Positions 41,720 through 51,120 of a DNA stretch of 64,000 nucleotides are shown here, piece after piece. Below the pieces are notes generated by a model. That model was given only the letters and a program-made list of their open reading frames with translations. It did no database searches and was not told where the DNA came from. Position 1 is the stretch's first letter. Each line of letters opens with the position of its first letter. Position numbers and translations under genes: made by a program. Source of the stretch: Sphingopyxis lindanitolerans (GTDB lineage Bacteria; Pseudomonadota; Alphaproteobacteria; Sphingomonadales; Sphingomonadaceae); the NCBI RefSeq assembly GCF_002993885.1, contig NZ_CM009578.1:3246009-3310008 (forward strand). Reading direction: 5' to 3'.

Positions 41720-42199
41720 TTACGAGTCCGCGAGGCGGGCCAACGCCTCGCCATCGACGCGCATCACCGTCCATTCGTCCATCAGCGTCGCGCCGAGGCT
41801 CTGGTAAAAGCCGATCGCCGGGCTGTTCCAGTCGAGCACCGACCATTCGAGCCGCGCGCAGTCGCGTATCGCGCACAGCGTCGCGAGATGCGCGAGCAGC
41901 GCCTTGCCGAGCCCCGATCCGCGCGCTTCGGGGCGGACGAACAGATCTTCGAGATAAAGGCCCGGCCGCCCCTCGAAGGTCGAGAAATTGTGGAAGAAGA
42001 GCGCAAAGCCCTGCGGCGCTCCGTCGATCTCGCCGATCACCACCTCGGCATAGGGGCGCGGCCCGAACAGCTTTTCGCCGAGCGCCGCCTCATCGAAGCG
42101 GACTTCGTGCGCGAGCTTCTCATAATCGGCGAGATCGCGGATGAACTGCGCGATGAGCGGCAGGTCGGCGGCGGTGGCGGGGCGGATGGCGAGGGTCAT
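41720..42199 (-). CDS. GNAT-family N-acetyltransferase
   Basis: A 159-residue GNAT enzyme using acetyl-CoA. The acetyl-CoA-binding motif is LYLEDLFVRPEARGSGLGKA near residue 85 with the RxxGxG loop; LEWSVLDWNSPAIGFYQSLG near residue 120 is motif B. It starts at ATG 42199 (MTLAIRPATAADL). The pattern fits diamine/aminoglycoside-type GNATs (e.g. spermidine acetyltransferase-like), but substrate cannot be given. Convergent with the small membrane protein. Confidence 0.93.
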   Translation of the reverse strand: MTLAIRPATAADLPLIAQFIRDLADYEKLAHEVRFDEAALGEKLFGPRPYAEVVIGEIDGAPQGFALFFHNFSTFEGRPGLYLEDLFVRPEARGSGLGKALLAHLATLCAIRDCARLEWSVLDWNSPAIGFYQSLGATLMDEWTVMRVDGEALARLADS

Positions 42200-42230
42200 G
42201 CCCGCGCTCTGTCCAGTCGCACGCGCGCTG

Positions 42231-42647
42231 TCAAATGCGCTTTCGCATCCGCAAGATCGCGATCGCGGCGATGACGAGCGCGGGCTGGCCGATCACCGCG
42301 GGGGCGTCGGCCCAGAAGGTCGCGGGGCCGCAGATGCCCGCCGCGACCTCATAGATGTGGAGCAGGCCGTGGAGGGCCAGCCACAGCCCGCCGACCACCG
42401 CCGCGCGCCAGTGGCGGACGGGGTCGAGCGCGGCATAGAGGAGGATCAGCCCCGACCCCAGATAGGCGAGCCCGATGTCGCGGATGAAATGCGCGTTCGG
42501 CGGGCCGGTGGTGACGACGGTTGGGACGAAGACATACCAGTCGAGCGGCTTTGCGAGCATGAAGACGCCGTTGGCGATTGTGGTGACCGCGGCGATGAGC
42601 AGGAGGAGCTGGACGAGGCGGTCGAGGGTGTCGGGTCTGGTGGGCAT
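42231..42647 (-). CDS. Four-TM hypothetical membrane protein
   Basis: The 138-residue protein has four TM helices (LLLLIAAVTTIANGVFMLA, IGLAYLGSGLILLYAAL, AAVVGGLWLALHGLLHIYEV and the last before RMRKRI). I start at ATG 42647 because GGAGG is 8 bases upstream; the ATG at 42662 lies before that ribosome site. It reads like a DoxX/DUF-type transport or sensing protein, but no family is assigned. It lies next to the GNAT gene, same direction, 31 bases away. Confidence 0.78.
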   Translation of the reverse strand: MPTRPDTLDRLVQLLLLIAAVTTIANGVFMLAKPLDWYVFVPTVVTTGPPNAHFIRDIGLAYLGSGLILLYAALDPVRHWRAAVVGGLWLALHGLLHIYEVAAGICGPATFWADAPAVIGQPALVIAAIAILRMRKRI

Positions 42648-42762
42648 GTCGGGGGCCTCCATCGGAATGGAGCGAGGCTAGTCGCTGCCGACGGCGATGT
42701 AAAAGGCGATGGTGCGTTTGATGAGAGGGCCGCTTTCGACCGGAATCCGATCCATCCATCCT

Positions 42763-42868
42763 CGTCACCCTGAACTAGTTTCAGGGTCCATGGCCCGCCG
42801 CTTCCTTCGGCGGGGGGCCGGACGTGAGGTCCGGTCATGGATGCTGAAACAAGTTCAGCATGACGAAT
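42763..42868. repeat. Family D repeat, second copy
   Basis: CGTCACCCTGAACTAGTTTCA...GGTCCATGG and CCTCATGG...GCTGAAACAAGTTCAGCATG match the 13470-13573 element at both ends, with a different, hairpin-forming centre (GCCGCTTCCTTCGGCGG). It follows ispG. Confidence 0.88.
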
Positions 42869-42925
42869 CTCAATGGCGGTTCTTCGCCCGGAGCCCCTCT
42901 CCCGGACGGCGAACCGTAACGTGCT

Positions 42926-44077
42926 TCACGCTGCCTTGCCGTGCGTCACGTCCATGCTGATCGAACTGCCGGCGTCGATTTCCGCGGCCTTGGCCTCGAC
43001 CAGCCCCACGATATGCGCGATCATGTCGGCGTCGGCGACATGGTGGTCGGTGACGCCCGACAGATAGACCATATGCTTGCCGTTGCCGCCGCCGGTGATG
43101 CCGATGTCGGTCTCGCGCGCCTCGCCGGGGCCGTTGACGACGCAGCCGAGGACCGAAAGCGACATCGGGGTCTTGATGTGCTGGAGCGCGTCCTCGAGCG
43201 CCTGCACCGTGCGGATGACGTCGAAGCCCTGGCGCGCGCAACTGGGGCAACTGACGACGCGGACGCCGCGGGTGCGCAGGCCCAGCGTCTTCAATATCTC
43301 ATAGCCGACGCGCACTTCCTCCTCGGGCTCGGCGGAGAGCGAGACGCGGATCGTGTCGCCGATCCCGGCCCAGAGCAGATTGCCGATGCCGAGCGCCGAT
43401 TTGACCGTGCCGCCGATCAGCCCGCCCGCCTCGGTAATGCCGAGGTGCAGCGGGCAGTCGACCGCGTCGGCGAGCTGCATATAGGAGGCAACCGCGAGAA
43501 ACGCATCGCTGGCCTTCACCGCGACCTTGTAATCGTGGAAATCATGGTCCTGGAGCAGCTTGATATGGTCGAGCGCGCTTTCGACGAGCGCCTCGGGGCA
43601 GGGCTCGCCATATTTTTCGAGCAGATCCTTCTCCAGGCTGCCCGCGTTGACCCCGATGCGGATCGCGCAGCCGTTCGCCTTGGCGGCGCGGACGACTTCG
43701 CCGACGCGCTCGGACGAGCCGATGTTGCCGGGATTGATGCGCAGGCACGCCGCGCCCGCGTCGGCGGCTTCGAGCGCGCGCTTATAGTGGAAATGGATGT
43801 CGGCGATGATCGGGATGTTCGCCGCCCGCACGATCTGGCCGAGCGCCGCGGTCGAGTCGGTGTCGGGGCAGGAGACGCGGATCAGGTCGGCGCCCGCCTC
43901 CTCGCAGCGGCGAATCTGGTCGATCGTCGCAACCGGATCGCTGGTCGGCGTGTTCGTCATCGTCTGCACCGTGATCGGCGCGCCGCCGCCGATGGGGACG
44001 GTGCCGACCATGATCTGGCGGCAGTCGCGCCGCGCAATGTCGCGCCAGGGGCGCAGGCCGGGGTTGTGATCGCTCAT
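42926..44077 (-). CDS. ispG: 4-hydroxy-3-methylbut-2-enyl diphosphate synthase
   Basis: IspG (GcpE) reduces MEcPP to HMBPP in the MEP isoprenoid pathway with a [4Fe-4S] cluster. The 383 residues include [20 protein letters not shown] near residue 25, [20 protein letters not shown] near residue 310 and cysteine motifs [12 protein letters not shown] near residue 270 with [10 protein letters not shown] (the cluster ligands). ATG 44077 is the start. It is a single gene with a family D repeat after it. Confidence 0.97.
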   Translation of the reverse strand: MSDHNPGLRPWRDIARRDCRQIMVGTVPIGGGAPITVQTMTNTPTSDPVATIDQIRRCEEAGADLIRVSCPDTDSTAALGQIVRAANIPIIADIHFHYKRALEAADAGAACLRINPGNIGSSERVGEVVRAAKANGCAIRIGVNAGSLEKDLLEKYGEPCPEALVESALDHIKLLQDHDFHDYKVAVKASDAFLAVASYMQLADAVDCPLHLGITEAGGLIGGTVKSALGIGNLLWAGIGDTIRVSLSAEPEEEVRVGYEILKTLGLRTRGVRVVSCPSCARQGFDVIRTVQALEDALQHIKTPMSLSVLGCVVNGPGEARETDIGITGGGNGKHMVYLSGVTDHHVADADMIAHIVGLVEAKAAEIDAGSSISMDVTHGKAA

Positions 44078-44337
44078 GCTTGGCTCGATAAAAAGGGAGG
44101 GATAGGGCGCTCCTTAGCCGTCCGGCGCCGACTTGGCAAAGCCAAGTGCGCGGGCGGCGGCTGTTGCGCGAAAGACACAGTTCGCCGGTCAATCGCCGTC
44201 TAAACGCAATTTTCATTTGTGCGATGCAGCATAATCGGCAACTTTCCGGTCGTGCATCGTCACGCGCCCGAACAGAGGCGTGGGCGCGCACAGCAGGCTG
44301 GGACGATCCGGTAATAACCATCCAAGGGGATCAACCC

Positions 44338-45084
44338 ATGAAGTTTCTCACCCAGGCGTGCTTTGGCATGCTCTTTACGGCATCGCTCCTGTCGACCCCG
44401 GCCCTCGCCCAGACCGAGGCGAGCGGCCCGTTCACGCTGTCGGGCGGCGTCGATGTCGTTTCCGACTATCGCTATCGCGGCATTTCGCTGTCGAACGAAA
44501 AGGTCGAGGTCCAGCCCAGCCTGACGCTGACTCACGAAAGCGGCTTCTATGTCGGCACCTGGGGGTCGGGCCTTCCCGACAGCGCGCTCTACGGCAAGTT
44601 CGAGCTCGATCTGATCGCGGGCTTTTCGACCGAAGTCGCGCCGGGGACGACGCTCGACCTCAACACCACCTATTATGCCTATCCCGGCCATCATAACGGC
44701 GCGGGCCCCGCGAACTATGTCGAAGTGATCGGGTCGCTGTCGCACGACATCGGGCCGGTTTCGGCGACCGGGCTGGTCGCATATGCCCCCAGCCAGAAAT
44801 CGCTGGGCAGCGAAGACAATCTCTATCTGAACCTCGGCCTCGGCCTGGGGGTTCCGAACACGCCGGTCACGCTGAACGCCGGGCTTGGCTACACCGACGG
44901 CTCGCTGGGCGCGGCGTCCGCCGACGGCCAATATCTCGACTGGTCGATCGGCGCCTCCTACGCCGCCGGACCGGCCACGCTGTCGGTCGCCTATATCGAC
45001 ACCGACATCAAGAAGACGGGCGTCAAGGCCGTCGACACGCTTTACGATCCGACCGTGGTCTTTACGCTGGGCGTTGCCTTCTAG
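44338..45084 (+). CDS. TorF-family outer-membrane porin-like protein
   Basis: The 248-residue protein has a signal peptide (cut after ALAQ near residue 23) and a beta-barrel pattern: GGVDVVSDYRYRGISLSNEK, EVQPSLTLTHESGFYVGTW, GKFELDLIAGFSTE and many alternating aromatic strands to the C-terminal GVAF ending (terminal Phe). This is the TorF (TIGR02001) family of putative porins common in alphaproteobacteria. ATG 44338 has an AAGGGG ribosome site; the upstream frame is not signal-like. An intrinsic terminator follows. Confidence 0.9.
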   Translation: MKFLTQACFGMLFTASLLSTPALAQTEASGPFTLSGGVDVVSDYRYRGISLSNEKVEVQPSLTLTHESGFYVGTWGSGLPDSALYGKFELDLIAGFSTEVAPGTTLDLNTTYYAYPGHHNGAGPANYVEVIGSLSHDIGPVSATGLVAYAPSQKSLGSEDNLYLNLGLGLGVPNTPVTLNAGLGYTDGSLGAASADGQYLDWSIGASYAAGPATLSVAYIDTDIKKTGVKAVDTLYDPTVVFTLGVAF

Positions 45085-45114
45085 GCACCCGGCTGGTCAG
45101 CGACCACGCGCTCG

Positions 45115-45150
45115 AAGGGGGCGGCTTTCGGGGGAAGGCCGCCCCCTTTT
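45115..45150 (+). terminator. Intrinsic terminator of the porin gene
   Basis: AAGGGGGCGGC and GCCGCCCCCTTTT form an 11-bp stem with a 12-base loop and a T-run, about 30 bases after the stop. Confidence 0.86.
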
Positions 45151-45219
45151 GCGTGATCGAGCGGCGCGGCCGAGTCGGGGCATCGTGCGTTCAAGATGTC
45201 GTGCCGTTTGCTCAGGGCG

Positions 45220-46791
45220 TCACTTCCTGGGCGCGGGCGGCTTGGCGAAGGCATCGCGCGCGCCGCGCAGGCCCATATATTGCTCGGCGAGCATCCAGTC
45301 CTGCCGCGCGAGTTGCGGATCGGACAATTGGGTCTGTTCCGCCTCGGCGAGCAGCCCCGCCGCCTTGGCCGCGAGATCGCCGTCGAGCAGCAGATAGCTG
45401 CGCGCGAGCGCATGAATCTCCCACCCCCGCGGGACGTGCCGGTAATTGTCGACGAAGGTTTCGCCATCGGCGCGCGTGACGTTGACGTCGTTGGAGAAAT
45501 TCGCGGCCACCGGAGTCAGCTTGTCGAGCGCGGCGACATAGTCGCCGGCGATGGTCTTTGCCTCGGCCGACGGCACTTCGGGCAACAGCGCCAGCGTCGC
45601 GACCGCCGAGATGACGGGGGCGTCGCTGCGCAGGCTGTTGTCGGGATAATCGGGCCAGTTGTCGCCGCGTTTCGGCCGCCGCCGCTTCAGCCATTCGACC
45701 GCGCGCTCGCGCGCCGCCTTGACCTTGGCGCGGGTCGCCGGATCGCCCGCCAGCGCGGCATCGAGTTCGCGCAGCGCGATGACGCCGAACGCGGTGATAT
45801 AGGTCGCGCCATTGTCGGGCCGGTCGGCGGCGTCCATCGTGCTCGACCACCAGCCCTCGCGATTCTGGGCGGCGAGCAACGCATCGAGGATCGGCGCGGG
45901 CGGCACCCGCCCGTCGGTGGCATAAGCCATCACGGTCCACAGCGAGACGACGGTGAAGGGCGCGCCCTCGATCTTCACGCACCAGCAGGCGGGGTCATAG
46001 AAGCGCTTGACCGCGGCTTCGTAGCGGCCGCGGCTGGAGGGCGAGAGGAAACGGGTCACCGCGACGAGCTGCGCTTCGGCCCAATAGATTTTGCCGTTGG
46101 TCGATGTCTCGCCATCGTTCAGCGCGCGGGTGACGGCATTGTCCATCACCGGCCGCGTCGCGTTCAGCGTCGTGTCGAGATCGGCGACGAAAGCCGCGCG
46201 GTCGAGCGTCGCCGGGCCGCCGAAGACATACCAGCCGCCGATATCCGTCCCGGCGGCGACCAGCGCCGCGGCGCCGAGCAGAACGGGCGAAAGGCGCTTG
46301 CAGCGGGCGAGCGGGGGAGGCGCGGCGGCGGCGGGGCGGACCTCGTCGGCGCGTGCGCCAGGGGTGCGGTTCAGCCGCCGGTCGATCGCGGCGAGCACGC
46401 GCTGCCACCCCGGATGCGCGGCGTCGCCGTCGAAATCGGACATGTCGAGGACGTTGACGTTGTAAAATTCGGCCGGCAGTTCCTCGGGATTCATCGGCTC
46501 TAGGCCGATCGCGATCAGCGTGCCGCGATCGAGCGCGATGCGGTTTTCGATGCGGACCCAGCGCCGCCGGATCGCTTCCTGCGTCCAGCAGCCGAGCACG
46601 ACCTTGGCGCCCTTGACCGCGCGGTCGATGACGTCGGGAAATTCGGCGCCGATATCGATGCCTTCGGAATCGAAGAAGACATGATGGCCGTGCGCGACGA
46701 GCAGTTCGTGCAGCCGCGTCGCCTTCGCCGTATCGGCGCGGCTGTAGCTGATGAAAATATCATAGGGACGCTCGCTCGATGCGTCCGTCAT
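45220..46791 (-). CDS. TIR-domain membrane protein with an alpha-alpha toroid-like periplasmic domain
   Basis: The 523 residues divide into: a TIR domain (residues 1-140) with YDIFISYSRADTAKATRLHE, VFFDSEGIDIGAEFPDVIDR and QEAIRRRWVRIENRIALD, where the Glu after RRRW is at the position of the NADase Glu; one TM helix near residue 175 (LSPVLLGAAALVAAGTDIGG); and a large C-terminal domain with helical pairs and Trp/Gly motifs (NREGWWSSTMDAADRPDNGA, YITAFGVIALRELDAAL) like squalene-cyclase/prenyltransferase (alpha/alpha)6 toroids. TIR would be cytoplasmic and the toroid periplasmic. No partner gene. Function not known; signalling or anti-phage. Confidence 0.78.
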   Translation of the reverse strand: MTDASSERPYDIFISYSRADTAKATRLHELLVAHGHHVFFDSEGIDIGAEFPDVIDRAVKGAKVVLGCWTQEAIRRRWVRIENRIALDRGTLIAIGLEPMNPEELPAEFYNVNVLDMSDFDGDAAHPGWQRVLAAIDRRLNRTPGARADEVRPAAAAPPPLARCKRLSPVLLGAAALVAAGTDIGGWYVFGGPATLDRAAFVADLDTTLNATRPVMDNAVTRALNDGETSTNGKIYWAEAQLVAVTRFLSPSSRGRYEAAVKRFYDPACWCVKIEGAPFTVVSLWTVMAYATDGRVPPAPILDALLAAQNREGWWSSTMDAADRPDNGATYITAFGVIALRELDAALAGDPATRAKVKAARERAVEWLKRRRPKRGDNWPDYPDNSLRSDAPVISAVATLALLPEVPSAEAKTIAGDYVAALDKLTPVAANFSNDVNVTRADGETFVDNYRHVPRGWEIHALARSYLLLDGDLAAKAAGLLAEAEQTQLSDPQLARQDWMLAEQYMGLRGARDAFAKPPAPRK

Positions 46792-46884
46792 GGCTGCTGC
46801 AACCCTTATCCCCCAGACATGTCGCGCGACCTATGCGTGTGCGATAGCAGCCCGAACGGGCTTGGCAAGCCTAGGGTCAGGCCC

Positions 46885-48033
46885 CTAACGCCAGCGCAGG
46901 TTGCCGCGCGACAGGTCGGACAGGCTTTTCGCGCCCATCAGTTTCATGCCGCGTTCGATTTCGGCACGCAGCAGGCCGACCGCGCGGTTCACGCCATCCT
47001 CGCCCGCGGCGGCAAGTGCGTAGAGATAGAGGCGCCCGCCCGAACAGGCCTTCGCGCCGACCGACAAGGCCTTGAGCACATGGGTGCCGCGCGTGATGCC
47101 GCCGTCGCAGATCACCTCGATGCGGTCGCCGACCGCATCGACGATGTCGGCGAGCGCGTCGAAGGGCGAGAGGCTGCCGTCCAACTGGCGGCCGCCGTGG
47201 TTCGACACCATGATCGCGGTGGCGCCGATATCGACCGCGCGCTTTGCATCCTCGACCGCGGCGATGCCTTTCAGGCAGAAGGGGCCGTCCCATTGCTTGC
47301 GGATCGCCTCGGCGCGCTTCCAGTCGAGGCTCTGGTCGAGCATCGAGGTGAAATATTCGGCGACCGATTTCGGCACGCTCGACCCTTCGGAGACATGGGT
47401 CGCAAGATTGGGCAGGCTGAACTTCTCGCGCAGCACATAGTTGAGCCCCCAGCCGGGCTTGATCGCATAGCTCAGCATGTTGCGCGCCGTGAAGCGCGGC
47501 GGCGAGGTGAAGCCCGAGCGCAGGCAGCGTTCGCGATTGCCGCCGACGATCGTGTCGACGGTCAGCGCGACCGCGTCGAATTTCGCATCGCGCGCGGTGT
47601 CCAGCATCGCCTTGTTGAGGCCTTCGTCGTGGTGGACGTAAAGCTGGAACAGCTTGGGACCGTCGGTCAGCGCCCCCGCTTCGGCGAGGCCGATCGTCGC
47701 GAGGCTGGAAATGCCCGCAACGGTGCCGGCCTTCGCCGCGGCGCGCAGCACCGCGCGCTCGCCCTGCCAGTGGAACAGCCGCTGGAGCGCGGTCGGCGAC
47801 AGGAAAAGCGGCATCGCGATTTCGCGCCCGAACAGCGTCGTCTTCATATTGACGCTCTCGACCCCGGCGAGGACGCGCGGGATGAGGTCGCATTGGTCGA
47901 AGGCGGCGCGGTTGCGGCGGCGCGTGACTTCGTCGTCGGCGGCGCCGTCGATATAGTCGAACACGGGCCAGGGCAGGCGGCGTTTCGCCAGACCGCGGAA
48001 ATCGTCGATATTGTGGCAGTCGGTGAGTTTCAT
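46885..48033 (-). CDS. lldD: FMN-dependent alpha-hydroxy acid dehydrogenase (LldD type)
   Basis: The enzyme oxidises L-lactate or a related alpha-hydroxy acid, passing electrons to quinone or oxygen. The 382 residues have LPWPVFDYIDGAADDEVTRR near residue 18, the FMN motif SPTALQRLFHWQGE near residue 82, ALTVDTIVGGNRE near residue 160, VSNHGGRQLDG near residue 280 (catalytic His) and CDGGITRGTHVLKALSVGAK near residue 310. It may attach to the membrane. The next gene upstream is separated by a family C repeat. Substrate could also be mandelate or glycolate. Confidence 0.92.
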   Translation of the reverse strand: MKLTDCHNIDDFRGLAKRRLPWPVFDYIDGAADDEVTRRRNRAAFDQCDLIPRVLAGVESVNMKTTLFGREIAMPLFLSPTALQRLFHWQGERAVLRAAAKAGTVAGISSLATIGLAEAGALTDGPKLFQLYVHHDEGLNKAMLDTARDAKFDAVALTVDTIVGGNRERCLRSGFTSPPRFTARNMLSYAIKPGWGLNYVLREKFSLPNLATHVSEGSSVPKSVAEYFTSMLDQSLDWKRAEAIRKQWDGPFCLKGIAAVEDAKRAVDIGATAIMVSNHGGRQLDGSLSPFDALADIVDAVGDRIEVICDGGITRGTHVLKALSVGAKACSGGRLYLYALAAAGEDGVNRAVGLLRAEIERGMKLMGAKSLSDLSRGNLRWR

Positions 48034-48048
48034 GTCGGTCCGGTTACC

Positions 48049-48146
48049 TCGTCATTGCGAGCGCAGCGAAGCAATCTCCAGCCATCGGCCTTGCACAAGG
48101 CCGATGGCTGGAGATTGCCGCGTCGCTGCGCTCCTCGCAATGACGA
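48049..48146. repeat. Family C repeat, second copy
   Basis: TCGTCATTGCGAGCGCAGCG and CGCTGCGCTCCTCGCAATGA enclose AATCTCCAGCCATCGGCC...GGCCGATGGCTGGAGATT, matching 34080-34183 in both arms and centre. Confidence 0.9.
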
Positions 48147-48170
48147 AAGATGGCAGGAAGCGGAAGGATT

Positions 48171-49415
48171 TTATGCAGTCCCGCCGCCCGTCAACCGCGC
48201 CAGCGCCCAGCGCGGCTCGATCGCGCGCCCGGCATCACGGACGTGCGCGGCGACGCGGGCGCCGATCGCGGGGGCAAGCGCGAAGGCCCGCCCCGCGCCG
48301 CCGCCGACGATCCAGGCGCGATCCTGCCCCGGCAGGCGGTCGAGCAGCAGGTCGCCGGTCGATGTCCGGCAATCATGCGCGGCGACGCTGGCGACGACGG
48401 GCGCGTCGGCGAGGCGCGGCAGCCGCGCGGCGAGCCACTGACGCGCGTCGGCCAAGGCCCGCTCATCGGCGCGGCGGTCGAAGCTGTCGGGATCGACGCT
48501 CGCGTCGGGCGCGCTTTTCCACACGCGCACCCCGACGCCCTCGACATCGGGGAGCAGGTTGAAGCCATAGGCGCGGTCGATGAGCGCGGGCATCGCGGGC
48601 GGACGGAACTGGGTGTCGCCTTGGCCAGGGCCAAAGTGAAACACCTGCTGGCGCACGGCCGACAGGCGCGCGGGCGTCAATATCTGCGGGAACAGCTCGG
48701 TCAGCCAGGCGCCGGTCGCATAGACGAGGCTCTGCGCGGTGCCGCCGTCGGGAAGCACGTAAAGACCCTGCTTCTTGTCGCGCAGGGGGGCGGGCATCAC
48801 GACATCTTCGGGCGCGACCTGCGCGTCGAGGATCGTTTCGAGAATGGCGCGGCGACCCGCGATCATCGCGGCCTTTTCGGCGTGCAGGGCCGCCTCGTCG
48901 GGGCGCCAGGCGATCTGGGTGAAGCGGTCGCGCAGCCGCGCGCCGGTGGTGCGGTCGGCGCCGCGCGGCTCGCCAAACGCCTCGGTCGCGGCGAGCGCGG
49001 TCACCGCCTCGCACGGCGTCAGGATCGGCAGGCTCGCGCTGTCGGACAGGCGCTCCCACGCATCGCGGCTGTCATCGACAAGGTCGGCATAAAGCGCGTC
49101 GCCGCCCTGCACCGGGTCGAGCAGCATCGACGGCAGGTTCGACGCGGCGCGCCCGTTGCCCGCGCCATAGGCGTCGAACAGCCGAACGCTCAGCCCGGCG
49201 CGGACGAGGTGCCACGCGGTCCAGGCGCCGATCGCGCCGGCGCCGACCACCGCGACATCGACGTGCTTCGCGGGCGGCTTTGCGCCCTTGCGGCGGCGCG
49301 AGGGGCGCGGTTCGGGCGGGTCCCTGCGCTTCGGTTCCTTCTTCGCAGCCCCCAGCGCGAGCGCGACCGGCACGGCGCCCAGCGCGGCGATCAGGCGGCG
49401 GCGGTCGAGCGTCAT
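48171..49415 (-). CDS. FAD-dependent oxidoreductase (DadA/SoxA type)
   Basis: A 414-residue D-amino-acid-oxidase-like flavoprotein. The N-terminus has a twin-arginine-like stretch (TLDRRRLIAALGAVPVAL), so it may be exported by Tat. After it come the FAD motif VDVAVVGAGAIGAWTAWHL near residue 53, GRAASNLPSMLLDPVQGGD near residue 90, and the C-terminal GDLLLDRLPGQDRAWIVGGG (FAD/isoalloxazine site). The ATG overlaps the stop of the amidohydrolase gene upstream (ATGA). Substrate is an amine or amino acid, not resolvable here. Confidence 0.85.
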   Translation of the reverse strand: MTLDRRRLIAALGAVPVALALGAAKKEPKRRDPPEPRPSRRRKGAKPPAKHVDVAVVGAGAIGAWTAWHLVRAGLSVRLFDAYGAGNGRAASNLPSMLLDPVQGGDALYADLVDDSRDAWERLSDSASLPILTPCEAVTALAATEAFGEPRGADRTTGARLRDRFTQIAWRPDEAALHAEKAAMIAGRRAILETILDAQVAPEDVVMPAPLRDKKQGLYVLPDGGTAQSLVYATGAWLTELFPQILTPARLSAVRQQVFHFGPGQGDTQFRPPAMPALIDRAYGFNLLPDVEGVGVRVWKSAPDASVDPDSFDRRADERALADARQWLAARLPRLADAPVVASVAAHDCRTSTGDLLLDRLPGQDRAWIVGGGAGRAFALAPAIGARVAAHVRDAGRAIEPRWALARLTGGGTA

Positions 49416-51055
49416 CCGCCCGCGCCGCCCTGCTTCTTGTAATAGCGATAGCCGCCGATCCAGGTTTCGAGCGGGGTCATCTTGCGAATCGCGTCGGGGC
49501 TGGCGAGCAGCGGATCGTCGGCGAGGATGACGAAATCGGCGCGCATTCCGGGCATCAGCGTGCCGAGCCGATCCTCGGCGAAAGCGGCATAGGCGGCGGT
49601 GCGGGTGAAGCCGTCGAGCGCGGTTTCGCGGCTCACCGTCTCCTCGGGGTGCCAGCCGCCGACCGGCTGTCCCGCGGCATCGGTGCGCGAGATGGCGGCG
49701 GCGATGCCGGGGAAGGGGTTCGCGCTTTCGACCGGCACATCGGAGCCGAAGGCAAGGCGGACGCCCGCTTTCTCCATGCTGCGCCACGCATAGGCGCCCT
49801 TCAGCCGGTCGGGGCCGAGCCGCGCCTCGGCCATCAGCCGGTCGGAGGGCTGGTGGATCGGCTGCATCGAGGCGACGACCTTCATCTCGGCGAAGCGCGC
49901 GATGTCGGCGGGATCGACGATCTGCGCATGTTCGATCCGCCAGCGGCGCTCGCCCGGCAGGTCGCGGGAGAGATCGGCGATCGCGTCGAGCGCCTCGGCA
50001 TTGGCGGCGTCGCCGATCGCGTGGATTGCGACCTGGAATTTGTCCATCGAGGCGCGCACCATCTTGTTGCGAAGCTGCGCGGGGGTGAGCAGGGGCAGGC
50101 CCTTTTGCCCCGGCGCGTCGCTGTACGGCGCCTTCATCCACGCGCCGCGCGAACCGAGCGCGCCGTCGAGATAGAGCTTTACCCCGACCATGCGCAGCTT
50201 GTCGTCATACAGCCACGGCGTCGGCTCGCTGCCCGCGATCAGCGCCATATTGTCGATGTCGCGGCCATAGGAGAGGATGCGGATCGCGAGCTGTTTCTTG
50301 TCGCCGGCGCGGCGATAGGCCTGCCATTCCTGAATCGTCGTCCCCATGTCGGCGATGGTGGTGATGCCCTGCGAGATCAGCTTCTGCTGCGCGAGCAGGA
50401 AGGCGCGGTCGAGGTCGCGCGCCAGCGGCTTGGGCTTCGCGGCATCGACGAGCGCGACGGCGGCATCGACGAACACGCCGCTCGGCTTGCCGCCCGCCAT
50501 CTCGATCCGGCCGCCCTCGGGCGCTTTGGTCGTCGGGCCGATCTTCGCGGCCGCCATCGCGGCGCTGTTCGCCCAGCCGGCATGGCCGTCGACACGCTCG
50601 AGCCACACCGGGCGGTCGGCGACGACCGCGTCGAGGTCGGCCGCTGTGGGAAAGCGGCCGAGGCCCCATTTCTCCTGGTTCCAGCCCGACCCGATGATCC
50701 ACGGCATTTCGGGATTGTCGGCGGCATATTGGCGGATCGCCGCCTGCGCCTCGGCCAGCGAATGCGTGTCCGACAGGTCGAGCAGCATCAGCGAGAAGCC
50801 AAGCCCCATGACATGCCCATGCGCGTCGATCAGGCCGGGGATCAGCGTGCGGCCCTTGCCGTCCTCCTTGAAATCGGGGCGTTCGGGGCGCTTGTCCTTG
50901 CGGTCGAGAAGCTGCCTGACCTTGCCGTCGCTGCCGATGAGGAGGCCGGTGAAGCGGACGACCTTGCCATCCTGGTCGAGGGTGATGCCGTTGACATTGT
51001 CGACGAGCGTGTCGGCGTGGGCGGGGGGGGTGAGAGCCAAAGCCGCGAGAGCCAT
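49412..51055 (-). CDS. Amidohydrolase family protein (YtcJ-like), exported
   Basis: A 547-residue metal-dependent hydrolase. It has a signal sequence (MALAALALTPPAHAD) and an amidohydrolase-3/YtcJ fold with LIPGLIDAHGHVMGLG (HxH metal site) near residue 75, GSGWNQEKWG near residue 125, IHAIGDAANAEALDAI near residue 320 (His) and FGSDVPVESANPFPG near residue 410 (Asp). The gene is overlapped by the FAD oxidoreductase. A run of eight C/G near its start (CCCCCCCC in the PP of TPPAHA) is a slippage-prone tract. Substrate unknown. Confidence 0.88.
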   Translation of the reverse strand: MALAALALTPPAHADTLVDNVNGITLDQDGKVVRFTGLLIGSDGKVRQLLDRKDKRPERPDFKEDGKGRTLIPGLIDAHGHVMGLGFSLMLLDLSDTHSLAEAQAAIRQYAADNPEMPWIIGSGWNQEKWGLGRFPTAADLDAVVADRPVWLERVDGHAGWANSAAMAAAKIGPTTKAPEGGRIEMAGGKPSGVFVDAAVALVDAAKPKPLARDLDRAFLLAQQKLISQGITTIADMGTTIQEWQAYRRAGDKKQLAIRILSYGRDIDNMALIAGSEPTPWLYDDKLRMVGVKLYLDGALGSRGAWMKAPYSDAPGQKGLPLLTPAQLRNKMVRASMDKFQVAIHAIGDAANAEALDAIADLSRDLPGERRWRIEHAQIVDPADIARFAEMKVVASMQPIHQPSDRLMAEARLGPDRLKGAYAWRSMEKAGVRLAFGSDVPVESANPFPGIAAAISRTDAAGQPVGGWHPEETVSRETALDGFTRTAAYAAFAEDRLGTLMPGMRADFVILADDPLLASPDAIRKMTPLETWIGGYRYYKKQGGAGG

Positions 51056-51120
51056 CAATCCACTCCGGCTTGCGGGAAAGGCAGCGAGACTTGCGAGCCG
51101 ATTGGCTTTGCTGAAAAAGC

